The notes beneath the pieces are model-generated. The model had not been told where the DNA came from and made no database searches. It saw nothing but the letters and a program-made list of their open reading frames with translations. A DNA stretch of 64,000 nucleotides. It comes from Christiangramia salexigens (GTDB lineage: Bacteria; Bacteroidota; Bacteroidia; Flavobacteriales; Flavobacteriaceae). This document shows positions 35,454 through 44,172 of this stretch, in pieces (within the stretch, counting starts at the first letter, position 1; each line of letters begins with the position of its first letter). The DNA is taken from contig NZ_CP018153.1 of NCBI RefSeq assembly GCF_001889005.1, positions 654,501-718,500 of the forward strand. Reading direction: 5' to 3'. Position numbers and translations under genes: made by a program.

Positions 35454-37153
35454 GTTGTCTCTAAGTCAGAATTTCCATTGGTAAAAAATTGTATGAAATA
35501 TGCAATACCCACTACCAATACACAGCCCAGCACATTTAACCACAGGTAGGGCATTAGATCAAACTTGAAAACTATCAAGACGATTGCCTGGGTGATCAGC
35601 GCCGCAATAAATACCGCGTTGCTTTTTACATATTTTATAAAAAATGCTAATAAGAAGATACCGAGAACATTTCCATAAAATATACTTCCTATAATATTTA
35701 CCAGCTGGATGAGGTTATCAAATAAGTCGGCAAGGCTTGCAAAAGCAATGGCAATTAAACCCCACATTAAAGTAAACCATTTAGAGGCCGCAAGATAATG
35801 TTCTTCGCTTTTCTCTTTCTTATGATTTCGTTTATAAAGATCTATTACAGTTGTAGTGGCAAGAGCATTTAATTCGGAAGCGGTTGACGACATAGCTGCA
35901 GAAAGTATCACTGCCAGAAGTAGCCCGATAAAACCTTTTGGGAAATTGGTAAGAATAAAATGAATAAATACATAGTCCTTATCATTGCTTTCGGCCTCTT
36001 CATCTGAAGCATCTATCAACATCCTGCCTTCTTCTCTAATACGCATTTCTTCATTATCCAATCTAACGTACTCTTCCTGATATTCTGCGATTTGAGAATC
36101 ATTAAGATTTTCCTTGTCCTTGCTGAAATTAAGACTTAGGTCATGTTTTTCAGCCTGAATTTGTTCATGCTCCAGCATTAGGTCTTCATACTGATTTGAA
36201 TAATTCGAATTCAAAACAGTTTCAGTAGCAGCCGGATTAAAATTCAGTGGAGCGTTATTGAACTGATAAAATACAAATACCATTACGCCTACAAGCAAGA
36301 TGAAGAATTGCAGGGGTACTTTCAGAAGTCCGTTAAAGATCATTCCCATTTGTGACTCCCTTACGGTTCCACCGGATAGATACCGCTGCACCTGACTCTG
36401 GTCTGTCCCAAAGTAGGAGAGAGCCAGAAAACTTCCGCCTATTAGTCCGCTCCAGAGCGTATATCTGTTATTAAGATCGAAGGAATAATCCAGAATATCC
36501 ATTTTCCCTCCATTACCTGCGATCTCCAAAGCATTTGTAAAACTTACCGTATCCGGCAAATAACTTAGGATCAAAAAGAACGCAACGATCATCCCGGTTA
36601 GGATCACCGCCATTTGTTGTTTATGAGTTACGCTTACGGCCTTGGTTCCTCCAGAAACGGTGTAAATGATAACAAGTATTCCTATTATAACCGTGAGGTA
36701 TGTAAGGTTCCATCCTAAAACTGCTGAAAGAACAATTGCAGGTGCAAAGATGGTTATCCCCGCAGCAAGTCCTCTTTGTATAAGGAATAGGATAGCTGTA
36801 AGTGTTCTTGTCTTTCGGTCAAATCGGGATTCAAGATATTCATATGCCGTATAGACCTTTAATCTATGATAAATGGGTATAAATACCATACATATTATTA
36901 CCATGGCAATTGGTAATCCAAAATAGAATTGAACAAAGCCCATTCCGTCATGATAGGCTTGACCCGGGGTGGATAGAAAGGTGATGGCACTTGCTTGGGT
37001 AGCCATTACAGAAAGCCCGATGGTCCACCATTTGGCATTTTTTCCTCCACCTATATAATCTTTTACATTCTTGCTACCCTGTGATTTATATACCCCGTAC
37101 CAAACTATGAAAGCAATGGTTCCGGTTAGAATAATCCAATCTATTAATTGCAT
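35450..37153 (-). CDS. Sodium:solute symporter family transporter
   Basis: A 567-residue inner-membrane SSS-family Na+/substrate symporter with about 13 predicted helices. The conserved N-terminal region (KDYIGGGKNAKWWTIGLS, ATQASAITFLSTPGQAY) and sodium-site region (SAAMSSTASELNALATTT) are visible. Between two helices, at about residues 315-392, it carries an unusually long charged insertion rich in Glu and Gln that looks coiled-coil-like. It is preceded by one nt after the 35-residue membrane protein gene and overlaps the next gene by 4 nt. Substrate is not identifiable; the operon with a deacetylase and a sugar-type dehydrogenase suggests a sugar or amino-sugar. Confidence 0.93.
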   Translation of the reverse strand: MQLIDWIILTGTIAFIVWYGVYKSQGSKNVKDYIGGGKNAKWWTIGLSVMATQASAITFLSTPGQAYHDGMGFVQFYFGLPIAMVIICMVFIPIYHRLKVYTAYEYLESRFDRKTRTLTAILFLIQRGLAAGITIFAPAIVLSAVLGWNLTYLTVIIGILVIIYTVSGGTKAVSVTHKQQMAVILTGMIVAFFLILSYLPDTVSFTNALEIAGNGGKMDILDYSFDLNNRYTLWSGLIGGSFLALSYFGTDQSQVQRYLSGGTVRESQMGMIFNGLLKVPLQFFILLVGVMVFVFYQFNNAPLNFNPAATETVLNSNYSNQYEDLMLEHEQIQAEKHDLSLNFSKDKENLNDSQIAEYQEEYVRLDNEEMRIREEGRMLIDASDEEAESNDKDYVFIHFILTNFPKGFIGLLLAVILSAAMSSTASELNALATTTVIDLYKRNHKKEKSEEHYLAASKWFTLMWGLIAIAFASLADLFDNLIQLVNIIGSIFYGNVLGIFLLAFFIKYVKSNAVFIAALITQAIVLIVFKFDLMPYLWLNVLGCVLVVGIAYFIQFFTNGNSDLETT

Positions 37154-37154
37154 A

Positions 37155-37262
37155 TTAGGCGAAATAGTTGGTTAGTAAATAAAACGCGAGTATATATAAA
37201 GCATTTGCGATGAGTACCACACTGTAGCTCTTTTTCCACTGATAAGTCTCAGGTTTTTCCAT
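37155..37262 (-). CDS. 35-residue membrane protein coupled to the symporter
   Basis: A small gene between the PIG-L and symporter genes. It starts ATG GAA AAA CCT and ends TAA. The N-terminus is polar and basic (MEKPETYQWKKSYS), followed by one hydrophobic helix (VVLIANALYILAFYLLTNYF) and a terminal Ala. The ATG shares one base with the PIG-L stop (TAATG) and its stop is one base before the symporter ATG, so all three are almost certainly translated from one mRNA. The tight packing with no wasted bases is strong evidence that it is real. By analogy with known small transporter subunits it may stabilise or regulate the symporter; that is inference. Confidence 0.8.
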   Translation of the reverse strand: MEKPETYQWKKSYSVVLIANALYILAFYLLTNYFA

Positions 37263-39748
37263 TATTTTCCAATAGATATTAAATTCGCAAATAGTCTGAA
37301 TGCACCGGGAACTGCTTCCGGAAACTGCCTGAAAAAGCTAATCCCTGTATAAATATAATAGCCTTTTCCATATTGTGTAACCAGTAGACTTCCATTTTTA
37401 GAAGTCTCGTTTTTATCGTGCATACTTAAAACAGGCGTGAATTTCTCATGCCAGGCATCTGGAAAATACAATCCGCGTTCCTGAACCCAGCCTTCAAAAT
37501 CTTTTTCTGTGAGTTTATTAGGTGAATTAAGGACAGGGTGATCTGGTGCCAAAAAAGTTATTTCTGCATCTTCCTCTGTAACCCGATCTCTGGAAAGTTC
37601 AAGAGAATAGGGGGCAAGATCATTAATTAATAATCCTCGGTTAGTATTGTATTGTACTATCATAGTGCCACCCTCCTTAACGTAATTGAGTAAGGATTGC
37701 TGTTTAAACCTTAATTCTTCTACCACATTATAAGCCCTTATCCCTATTACCACTGCATCAAATTTTTGGAGATAGGATTCTGAAATTGAGGAAGGCGAAA
37801 TAACAGTAACATTATAACCTATCTGTTCGAGGCTCTCAGGTACTACATCTCCGGCGCCCTGGATATATGCGATATTTTTCCCTTTCTTGCTAATATCGAG
37901 CTTTACAAGTTTAAGTTGCGCTGGTTCAATTAGATTTTGATCCGGAAAATGTTCGTATTCGATCTTGGTAAGTTGGTTTTTATAGATTTTACCATCTATT
38001 TCGGCTTCAGCAAGCAATTGGGTTTCATCCTGAGATTTTGGAGGCGTTATCTTAAAAGACAGATGTGTGGTAGTCCCGATCTGATCCAATTTAAACTCAT
38101 TTTGCTGAGGTACAATTTTCCAGCCGGCTCCTGCCTTTAAATGTAATACACCATTTAAATTCTGTTGGTTTGCTGTTAGCTTTACTGAAATTATTTTCGG
38201 CTCACTATTGAAAATCAAAACATCATTGTCGAATTTCAGATCTAAAGCCGGAACGATTCCGAAATTCTCGTAGGTTTCACCTAATACTTCATCATTATAT
38301 TTATGGACTATAGGTTTTTGAAATGAAATATCGGTACCATTAATGTTTAAATTAAAGTTGGCATATGCCGAAAGTGGAGTCTCGGGAAGACCTCTTAAAC
38401 TTTGATCATTAACAGTATACATACCCATAGTGCCTTTGTGCTTTAACCAGTACGGCGTAGTTAGATCTGTAAATGCAGGGATCTTAAATAAGAATTTTCC
38501 ATCCCAGCTTTCATTATTGTTTAGTGCGATATTAGGATTGATCTTTGAATTGTTCGGCTGAAGTTCTACAGAGCTTAAAGTGATATCGCTATCGCTTCTG
38601 TTTATCGCTTCCAGTTCCACCCGAATTTCTTCAGAAGGGGTTAGGAAAGGTCTATCAGAAACAGCTTCAAGATATAAACCTGCAGCAGCATAAATAATCT
38701 GCTTGATCTCTTTGGTTTTTATTTCGCGCCAATGCTTATCATTTAAGTTTTGTATCAATTTAAAAGCTTGCATTAATTCCGGAATGCTCTTTGCTGGATC
38801 TGCAAAATCAAAGTCTTCTTCCACCTTTTTAAGAATTGAACCAATTTCTGCACCACCTTCAATTCTGCTCCAGGACGTATCGATGCCTTCAAAAACATTT
38901 GCATTCATAGATGGTAGATCCCCTTTTATAAGCTCCAGATATTCGGTCTGTTTTCCGCGGCTACCAGTACTTCCAAAACCCTGTGATCTGTGCTGGCTTC
39001 TGCTTAATGAAGCGATCTCGGGATTGGATAGGCCTTTTAAAGGAAAGTAAGAACCGGTATCAAAACTTATGAACTTAGATTTATCAGCTTCCTTAAAAGC
39101 TTCGTCCCCACCATAGAACCAGGGAGAGGTGTTAAAAAACAGGCGTTTTGGCGAGTAAACTTCAACATATTCCAGTTGATTTTCAAATGCAATATTAGAG
39201 CCGGCAAGGTCAAATGCCTCGGTGCTTAAGATCGCGGAAGACGTATGATGACCATGAGTTGTTCCCGGCGTACGGTGATCAAATCTGTTAATAATTACAT
39301 CCGGGCGAAATTTTCTTATTATCCAAACGACATCGCTTAGTACTTCCTGCTTGTTCCAGATCTCAAGAGTTTCAGCAGGCGTTTTAGAGTAACCAAAATC
39401 ATTAGCTCTGGTGAAAAACTGTTCCCCACCATCAATTTTTCTGGCAGCGAGTAATTCCTGAGTCCGGATTATTCCCAATTGTTCTCTAAGTTCCGGACCT
39501 ATAAGGTTTTGACCTCCATCGCCACGGGTTAACGAAAGGTAGGCTGTGCGTGCATGTTTTTCATTTGAAAAATATGAGATGAGCCTGGTGTTTTCATCAT
39601 CGGGATGTGCTGCGATATAAAGAACAGAACCCAGAAAGTTCAACTTTTTAATATGGTTATAAATTTCTGAAGAGCCCCATTTTTCAGGAGCCTGCGCCTT
39701 TGAAATAGAAATGCTTAAGAAAAATAAAGCAAGAAAGATTTTTCGCAT
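37262..39748 (-). CDS. Secreted PIG-L family deacetylase with C-terminal GATase-like domain
   Basis: An 828-residue exported protein with a signal peptide ending SKAQ. The N-terminal PIG-L (LmbE-like) deacetylase domain has the metal-binding AHPDDENTRL (~residue 48) and the second His region THGHHTSSAIL; family members remove acetyl groups from N-acetylglucosamine-containing compounds. A central beta-rich region follows, and the C-terminus (~residues 640-828) resembles a class I amidotransferase/ThuA-like fold (FDAVVIGIRAY, VKEGGTMIVQYNTN). First gene of the operon with the small membrane protein, symporter and dehydrogenase; promoter -7 box at 39766-39773. The substrate is unknown. Confidence 0.9.
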   Translation of the reverse strand: MRKIFLALFFLSISISKAQAPEKWGSSEIYNHIKKLNFLGSVLYIAAHPDDENTRLISYFSNEKHARTAYLSLTRGDGGQNLIGPELREQLGIIRTQELLAARKIDGGEQFFTRANDFGYSKTPAETLEIWNKQEVLSDVVWIIRKFRPDVIINRFDHRTPGTTHGHHTSSAILSTEAFDLAGSNIAFENQLEYVEVYSPKRLFFNTSPWFYGGDEAFKEADKSKFISFDTGSYFPLKGLSNPEIASLSRSQHRSQGFGSTGSRGKQTEYLELIKGDLPSMNANVFEGIDTSWSRIEGGAEIGSILKKVEEDFDFADPAKSIPELMQAFKLIQNLNDKHWREIKTKEIKQIIYAAAGLYLEAVSDRPFLTPSEEIRVELEAINRSDSDITLSSVELQPNNSKINPNIALNNNESWDGKFLFKIPAFTDLTTPYWLKHKGTMGMYTVNDQSLRGLPETPLSAYANFNLNINGTDISFQKPIVHKYNDEVLGETYENFGIVPALDLKFDNDVLIFNSEPKIISVKLTANQQNLNGVLHLKAGAGWKIVPQQNEFKLDQIGTTTHLSFKITPPKSQDETQLLAEAEIDGKIYKNQLTKIEYEHFPDQNLIEPAQLKLVKLDISKKGKNIAYIQGAGDVVPESLEQIGYNVTVISPSSISESYLQKFDAVVIGIRAYNVVEELRFKQQSLLNYVKEGGTMIVQYNTNRGLLINDLAPYSLELSRDRVTEEDAEITFLAPDHPVLNSPNKLTEKDFEGWVQERGLYFPDAWHEKFTPVLSMHDKNETSKNGSLLVTQYGKGYYIYTGISFFRQFPEAVPGAFRLFANLISIGK

Positions 39749-39765
39749 TGATAGCTGAGTTTCCT

Positions 39766-39773
39766 CAAATATA
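39766..39773 (-). promoter_or_regulatory. -7 box of the PIG-L operon
   Basis: The minus strand reads TATATTTG, a perfect TAnnTTTG, 17 nt before the ATG at 39748. No clear -33 element was found. Confidence 0.5.
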
Positions 39774-39820
39774 AAAACTTTCAGAGCCTTAGTCCGAATT
39801 AATTTCGGCTTCTTTTAAAT

Positions 39821-40360
39821 TTAGAGCGCCTCTTTGCCTTCCTCGTTCTTACGGTTATGTTCTACCAAAGAAACCGCTTTTTGCAGGATGAGATTATTTG
39901 GATAGGTAATAAGTTCACCTTCCTGAGTTCTTAAATGAAGGTGAAAAGCCTTGATGTCTTCTATCATCGCTTCAATTGGAAGATCCTTATCATGAATTCT
40001 TATAGTATCTCCAATTTTATAGGGAAAAGAAAAGAATAGTATGATCCCTGAAGTTATGTTACTTAAGATGGACCAGATCGCGAAAAGAGCTACCCCAATT
40101 ACGGCAAATACCGATGAAAAGATCACTGAAATTTGTGTTAGCCCCAAGCCCCAGGCAATAGATAATAGAAATGCAGCTATAAGTATATTAAGGATATTAA
40201 TATACTTGAACATAAGTCTGGTTCGTGTGAAATTGATCTCACTTCTTTTACCAACTCTATGAGCAGCTTTTTTTAATAAGAATTGAATTATCAGGAGAAT
40301 GATAAAAACAACTCCTGTATATACCAGTTCGTAGCGGTAATTTGATAAAACTTCGTACAT
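39821..40360 (-). CDS. Small mechanosensitive channel (MscS family)
   Basis: A 179-residue inner-membrane protein with three predicted helices (~15-35, ~50-75, ~85-115) and the MscS pore-helix and beta-domain start (NITSGIILFFSFPYKIGDTIRIHD). It ends after a short beta domain, so it lacks the large C-terminal cage of the 286-residue E. coli MscS. A role in osmotic pressure release is inferred from the family. The ATG overlaps the stop of the upstream lipoprotein gene by one base (TAATG); it is the last gene of the operon that begins at 44044. Confidence 0.87.
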   Translation of the reverse strand: MYEVLSNYRYELVYTGVVFIILLIIQFLLKKAAHRVGKRSEINFTRTRLMFKYINILNILIAAFLLSIAWGLGLTQISVIFSSVFAVIGVALFAIWSILSNITSGIILFFSFPYKIGDTIRIHDKDLPIEAMIEDIKAFHLHLRTQEGELITYPNNLILQKAVSLVEHNRKNEEGKEAL

Positions 40361-41247
40361 TAATTTAATTCCAGTTTGTCTCGCAAATATATGTGTTTAT
40401 TTGAATTTTGCTTCCAGTAAGCAGTCTTTATACGTTGCTTCTTTTTGGCTATAGTAGTCAAAATTTCGGCATCTTTTCCAGAACCTGAAGGATAGGTTTC
40501 CTCCCAACGCTCAATACTATGAGGAAAGCTACGTGTGAAATAAATTTTAAGCTTGCGATTTAATTCGGGATATTCTAACGAATAAATATGCAGACTGTCT
40601 TCTGTAAAATATTCTCCTCTGGCAGAATACGGTTTAGTTTCCTTGTGGCTCAATCTTAAAAACTCGAAAGATGGCAGCATCTCAAAGTTTCCAACCGGCA
40701 GATCATTTGGTAATACTCTTATTTTGGTCCAGATCTCATTTTCGAGTGCTACCTTTTCTATTCTTTGTTCCTTATCGGCCTCTCCTGCAAAATAGGAATG
40801 ACTCTTCACTTCATACTTGTGGCGATTATTCAGTTGCATGTAGACCTGACCGCACCATTCCTGGATGGAAGCCGAAATTTTTAAAGCATGCGAATCTATA
40901 GCTAAAGGATAAAAACAACTTTCCATAATGCTGTATGGATAGATTCCGGTTATAAAGTTTTTTGTAGAGTTGAGTTTTAAGACCGAAATATTATCTGCGT
41001 TGGCATTATTAGCCTTAACCTGTTCCCCGGGTAAGAAATCTTCGGTAACGAATATCTTCACGGCAGTACCTTCTCTTAGTTCACCATATCTGGCTTGTGT
41101 GAGTTTATACGAAGTGATTTCTGCTTCTCCATTATACCAGTAATTCTTGAATTCTTCAGATAAAGTCCGGGTTTTCTTTTCGATAACTTTGTCTCCACAG
41201 GAGCAGAATAGAAGCAGGGAGAGAAAATAAACAGATCTATTAAACAT
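40360..41247 (-). CDS. Lipoprotein of unknown function, encoded next to Maf
   Basis: A protein of 295 residues from the ATG at 41247. A TTG at 41274 overlapping the maf stop is a weaker alternative, because the ATG start gives a clean lipoprotein signal (hydrophobic SVYFLSLLLFC then SCGDK). The mature part is beta-rich with several aromatic residues and no recognised domain. Homologs in flavobacteria are often database-labelled as septum formation inhibitor Maf purely because of the neighbouring maf gene; this protein shows none of the Maf motifs. Function unknown. Confidence 0.8.
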   Translation of the reverse strand: MFNRSVYFLSLLLFCSCGDKVIEKKTRTLSEEFKNYWYNGEAEITSYKLTQARYGELREGTAVKIFVTEDFLPGEQVKANNANADNISVLKLNSTKNFITGIYPYSIMESCFYPLAIDSHALKISASIQEWCGQVYMQLNNRHKYEVKSHSYFAGEADKEQRIEKVALENEIWTKIRVLPNDLPVGNFEMLPSFEFLRLSHKETKPYSARGEYFTEDSLHIYSLEYPELNRKLKIYFTRSFPHSIERWEETYPSGSGKDAEILTTIAKKKQRIKTAYWKQNSNKHIYLRDKLELN

Positions 41248-41270
41248 CTTTTTATTTAAAGTTACAAAAT

Positions 41271-41861
41271 TCAATCGGCTAAGATTTCCTCAAGAGTCTT
41301 GTAAACCAAATGAGTAGGTAATCCTACGACATTAAAATAGCTTCCTTCAATTTTTTCAATTCCAATAAGCCCTATCCATTCCTGAATCGCATAGCCACCA
41401 GCCTTATCATAAGGTTTGTAATTAGTCACATAGTACTCAATTTCCTCATTAGAAAGTTCTCTGAAGTAAACCCTTGTAGTATAATTAAGCACCCTTTGAT
41501 TGTTTTGAGTAGAGAAACAAACCGAAGTGATCACTTCATGATCCTTACCGGAAAGAGAGCTGATCATTGCGACAGCTTCTTCATGGCTTGAAGGCTTCCC
41601 CATCGCCGCTCCATCATTATATACTATAGTGTCACTGGTGATGAGGATCTGATTTTCCTTAAGCTCATTCTTAAAAGCTCTGGCTTTTAAAGTGGCGAGG
41701 TAATCTGTAATATCCTGTTTATCTAAGTTGTCGGGATAGACTTCATCTACAGGTCTAATATCTATGGTGACCGGAATTTCAAGCTCTTCAAAAAATTTAT
41801 GTCTTCTTGGAGAACCTGAAGCCAAAATGATCTCAGCGTTTTTAAGTTTATCTTTCAGCAT
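41271..41861 (-). CDS. maf: Maf family nucleotide pyrophosphatase
   Basis: A 196-residue house-cleaning enzyme that hydrolyses non-canonical or excess nucleoside triphosphates (dTTP/UTP type in the YhdE group). Visible motifs: IILASGSPRRHKFFEEL at the N-terminus, LATLKARAF, and the ITSDTIV region with the catalytic Asp; GGYAIQEW near the C-terminus. The length is typical. It is 3 nt downstream of the UbiA gene and upstream of the lipoprotein gene in the same operon. Confidence 0.94.
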   Translation of the reverse strand: MLKDKLKNAEIILASGSPRRHKFFEELEIPVTIDIRPVDEVYPDNLDKQDITDYLATLKARAFKNELKENQILITSDTIVYNDGAAMGKPSSHEEAVAMISSLSGKDHEVITSVCFSTQNNQRVLNYTTRVYFRELSNEEIEYYVTNYKPYDKAGGYAIQEWIGLIGIEKIEGSYFNVVGLPTHLVYKTLEEILAD

Positions 41862-41864
41862 AAC

Positions 41865-42779
41865 TTAGAGTAATATAAATTGCAATAATCCTATTGAGAT
41901 CAATCCAAAAAACAGAACCGCTTTCAGGATTAAGCTCAATCGTTTGAATTCTTTTTTCTTTTTTGCTTTCCAGATGTTTACAAGGAAGAACAACAAAGGT
42001 GCAACCAGTAAAAATAAGGCATATAGTACGGCGCTTAGATTTTCGAATAAATAATGATATATGTAGTAAATCAGAAAACCTGTAGGCAATAGTGCCAGAA
42101 AAAATAGAAGTTTATTAGTTCTGCTTATGCCTATAACTATGGGTAAGGTCTTATAGCCGGCATTATGATCTCCATTAATATCTTCCTGATCTTTTACTAT
42201 TTCCCGTATGAAATTCACCAGAAAAGCAAATATGGAATAATCTATAAGTATTGAAAAGATTACCGATTGTGTTTGTTGATTTTGAGGAGTGATCGCCGGG
42301 AGCAGATCATAGAGTCCAACTCCAACGGGGATAAGCCCTACAATCACACTAACCAGAATATTGCCGACGAGGATGGTTTGTTGCCATTGGGAATTATACA
42401 TATATAGCACCGCAGAACCAAGAATAAAAAAGGCTGAAAAACCCGGTCTTCCAATCATATTTGATAAATAGAATCCCAGGCCTAAACCAATGATATTGAA
42501 AATAAAGAAAAGCCTGTAAGCCGCTTTTTCTGAAATGCTGGTATTGATATAAGTGCGTTCCGGTTTATTTTTAAGGTCGGCATCCACATCATAAATATCA
42601 TTGATCACATAACCTGAAGCTGCCACTAAAACAACAGATAATACCAGCATACTAAAACCAAAAAGGTTAAGAGTGATATCCACTCCAAAAGGCGTGAAAA
42701 GCCCATATTTAACCAGAAACATGGTAAGGGCAATAAAAAGTAGATTGCCTGCTCGTATTAGTTTTAGAAAACTCAGCAT
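41865..42779 (-). CDS. UbiA family prenyltransferase (GGGPS-like)
   Basis: A 304-residue inner-membrane prenyltransferase with 8-9 helices. Both Asp-rich motifs are present: NDIYDVDADLKNKPER (~61-76) and DQEDINGDHNAGYKTL (~197-212). Flavobacterial members are commonly annotated as geranylgeranylglycerol-phosphate geranylgeranyltransferase; a menaquinone or other lipid role cannot be excluded from sequence alone. It lies 4 nt after the KdsC-like gene. Confidence 0.88.
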   Translation of the reverse strand: MLSFLKLIRAGNLLFIALTMFLVKYGLFTPFGVDITLNLFGFSMLVLSVVLVAASGYVINDIYDVDADLKNKPERTYINTSISEKAAYRLFFIFNIIGLGLGFYLSNMIGRPGFSAFFILGSAVLYMYNSQWQQTILVGNILVSVIVGLIPVGVGLYDLLPAITPQNQQTQSVIFSILIDYSIFAFLVNFIREIVKDQEDINGDHNAGYKTLPIVIGISRTNKLLFFLALLPTGFLIYYIYHYLFENLSAVLYALFLLVAPLLFFLVNIWKAKKKKEFKRLSLILKAVLFFGLISIGLLQFILL

Positions 42780-42783
42780 TTAT

Positions 42784-43299
42784 TTATGAGGTTTTATCTA
42801 TCCATTTACCCTGGACTTTCATCACTTGCTCAATAACGTCTCTAACGCAGCCTTCTCCGCCTTTTCTGTGGGAAACATACAGTGAAATTTCTTTCACTTC
42901 GGGAGCGGCATCCTGTGGACAACAAGGCAAGCCTACCAGCTTCATCGGGTAGTAATCAGGGATATCATCTCCCATATATAGCACCTCTTCTGGTTTTATC
43001 CCGTAAATATCAAAGAATTCATCCAGCTGCTCTACCTTGTCTTCAATTCCAAGATATATATCATTGATGCCAAGACCCCTTAGTCGTTTTCTAACCCCTT
43101 CATTTTTTCCACCACTAATAATGCAGATCGTATATCCTGCATTTTTAGCTGTTTTTAGCGCATAGCCATCTTTGATGTTCATCGTTCTTAGAAGTTGTCC
43201 ATCTGATGATATCTGAATAGACCCGTCGGTTAGAACGCCGTCTACATCGAATATGAAGGTTTTGATCTGGTTAAGGTGCTCTTTATAACTTTTTTCCAT
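42784..43299 (-). CDS. kdsC: KdsC-like HAD phosphatase (Kdo 8-phosphate phosphatase)
   Basis: A 171-residue small HAD hydrolase with the catalytic FIFDVDGVLTDGSI, the second motif ICIISGGKN, and YMGDDIPDYYPM, all typical of tetrameric KdsC. It would release Kdo from Kdo-8-phosphate before activation by KdsB (encoded at 30125). The start overlaps the upstream DUF2520 gene by 17 nt. The symbol is by similarity. Confidence 0.88.
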   Translation of the reverse strand: MEKSYKEHLNQIKTFIFDVDGVLTDGSIQISSDGQLLRTMNIKDGYALKTAKNAGYTICIISGGKNEGVRKRLRGLGINDIYLGIEDKVEQLDEFFDIYGIKPEEVLYMGDDIPDYYPMKLVGLPCCPQDAAPEVKEISLYVSHRKGGEGCVRDVIEQVMKVQGKWIDKTS

Positions 43300-44044
43300 G
43301 TACTTTTTGAATAGATTCGGTTAAGATTGTATAGATTTTCTTTCGGTCGGGATTCAGCATTTCCAAATGGGCTGAAATGGTCTTTTGGTCATTCCTTAAC
43401 GCCGGCCCGGTTTGTGCCGAGTAGGGTGGCAGGGTATCGATCTTGGCAACGGTCTCCCTGATTAATGGCAAAAGAATATTAAAGGGTAATTCATTTTCCT
43501 CGCAGTAATCTGATGCTATGGTAAACAGGTGATTCGTAAAATTATTTACAAAAACTGCCGATAAATGCAGTGCCTTTCTCTGTTCTGAATCAACCTCAAA
43601 AACCTGATCGCTAATTTGATGTGCTATCTCCTTCAATCGTTTAAGGTTTGCAGTGTTATTGGCTTCAATACAGATTGGGATCTTTTTAAAATTTACCGGT
43701 TTGTCTTTTGAAAAACTTTGAAGAGGATAGAATACCCCGTAGTTCTTCATTTTAGAAAGCTGGTTTAGGTTTTGGCTACCGGAACAATGTGCGATAATAC
43801 CATCCTTACCTGAAAGGTTTTCGGCAAACTCGGCAATTGCTTCATCTTTTATCGCCAATAGATAAAGATCTGCATCTTTAATTTTAGCCGAATCCGATAT
43901 AGCAAGTTCAGGATCCTGAACGAATTTTAAGTGTTTTAAATTTCGGTTATAGATCTGGATCACTTCAATATGATCTGCCAGCGAAAGCGTCTGGTATAAA
44001 TGCGTTGCGAGGTTGCCGCCCCCAATAATCACCACTTTAATCAT
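43283..44044 (-). CDS. Rossmann-like DUF2520 protein (NADP oxidoreductase-like)
   Basis: A 253-residue protein with a Rossmann NAD(P)-binding motif (VVIIGGGNLATHLYQTL) and the C-terminal DUF2520 helical domain (LHLSAVFVNNFTNHLF). It resembles F420/ketopantoate-type reductases in layout; the substrate is unknown. It is the first gene of a six-gene minus-strand operon (kdsC, UbiA, maf, lipoprotein, mscS), divergent from the cytochrome c maturation gene. Confidence 0.87.
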   Translation of the reverse strand: MIKVVIIGGGNLATHLYQTLSLADHIEVIQIYNRNLKHLKFVQDPELAISDSAKIKDADLYLLAIKDEAIAEFAENLSGKDGIIAHCSGSQNLNQLSKMKNYGVFYPLQSFSKDKPVNFKKIPICIEANNTANLKRLKEIAHQISDQVFEVDSEQRKALHLSAVFVNNFTNHLFTIASDYCEENELPFNILLPLIRETVAKIDTLPPYSAQTGPALRNDQKTISAHLEMLNPDRKKIYTILTESIQKVHGKKL

Positions 44045-44139
44045 GCGGCTAAAATACCAATTTTTTCAAGCCCGCGAAATTAACAATTGTCCGCTTGAGA
44101 TTACCGGTGTTTTAAGCCGAGAAACTAATAATAAATCGT

Positions 44140-44147
44140 TAAATTTG
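44140..44147 (+). promoter_or_regulatory. -7 box of the ResB-CcsA gene
   Basis: TAAATTTG is a perfect TAnnTTTG, about 26 nt before the ATG at 44173. Confidence 0.55.
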
Positions 44148-44172
44148 CAGCCGTTAAATTGACATTTCTTCC

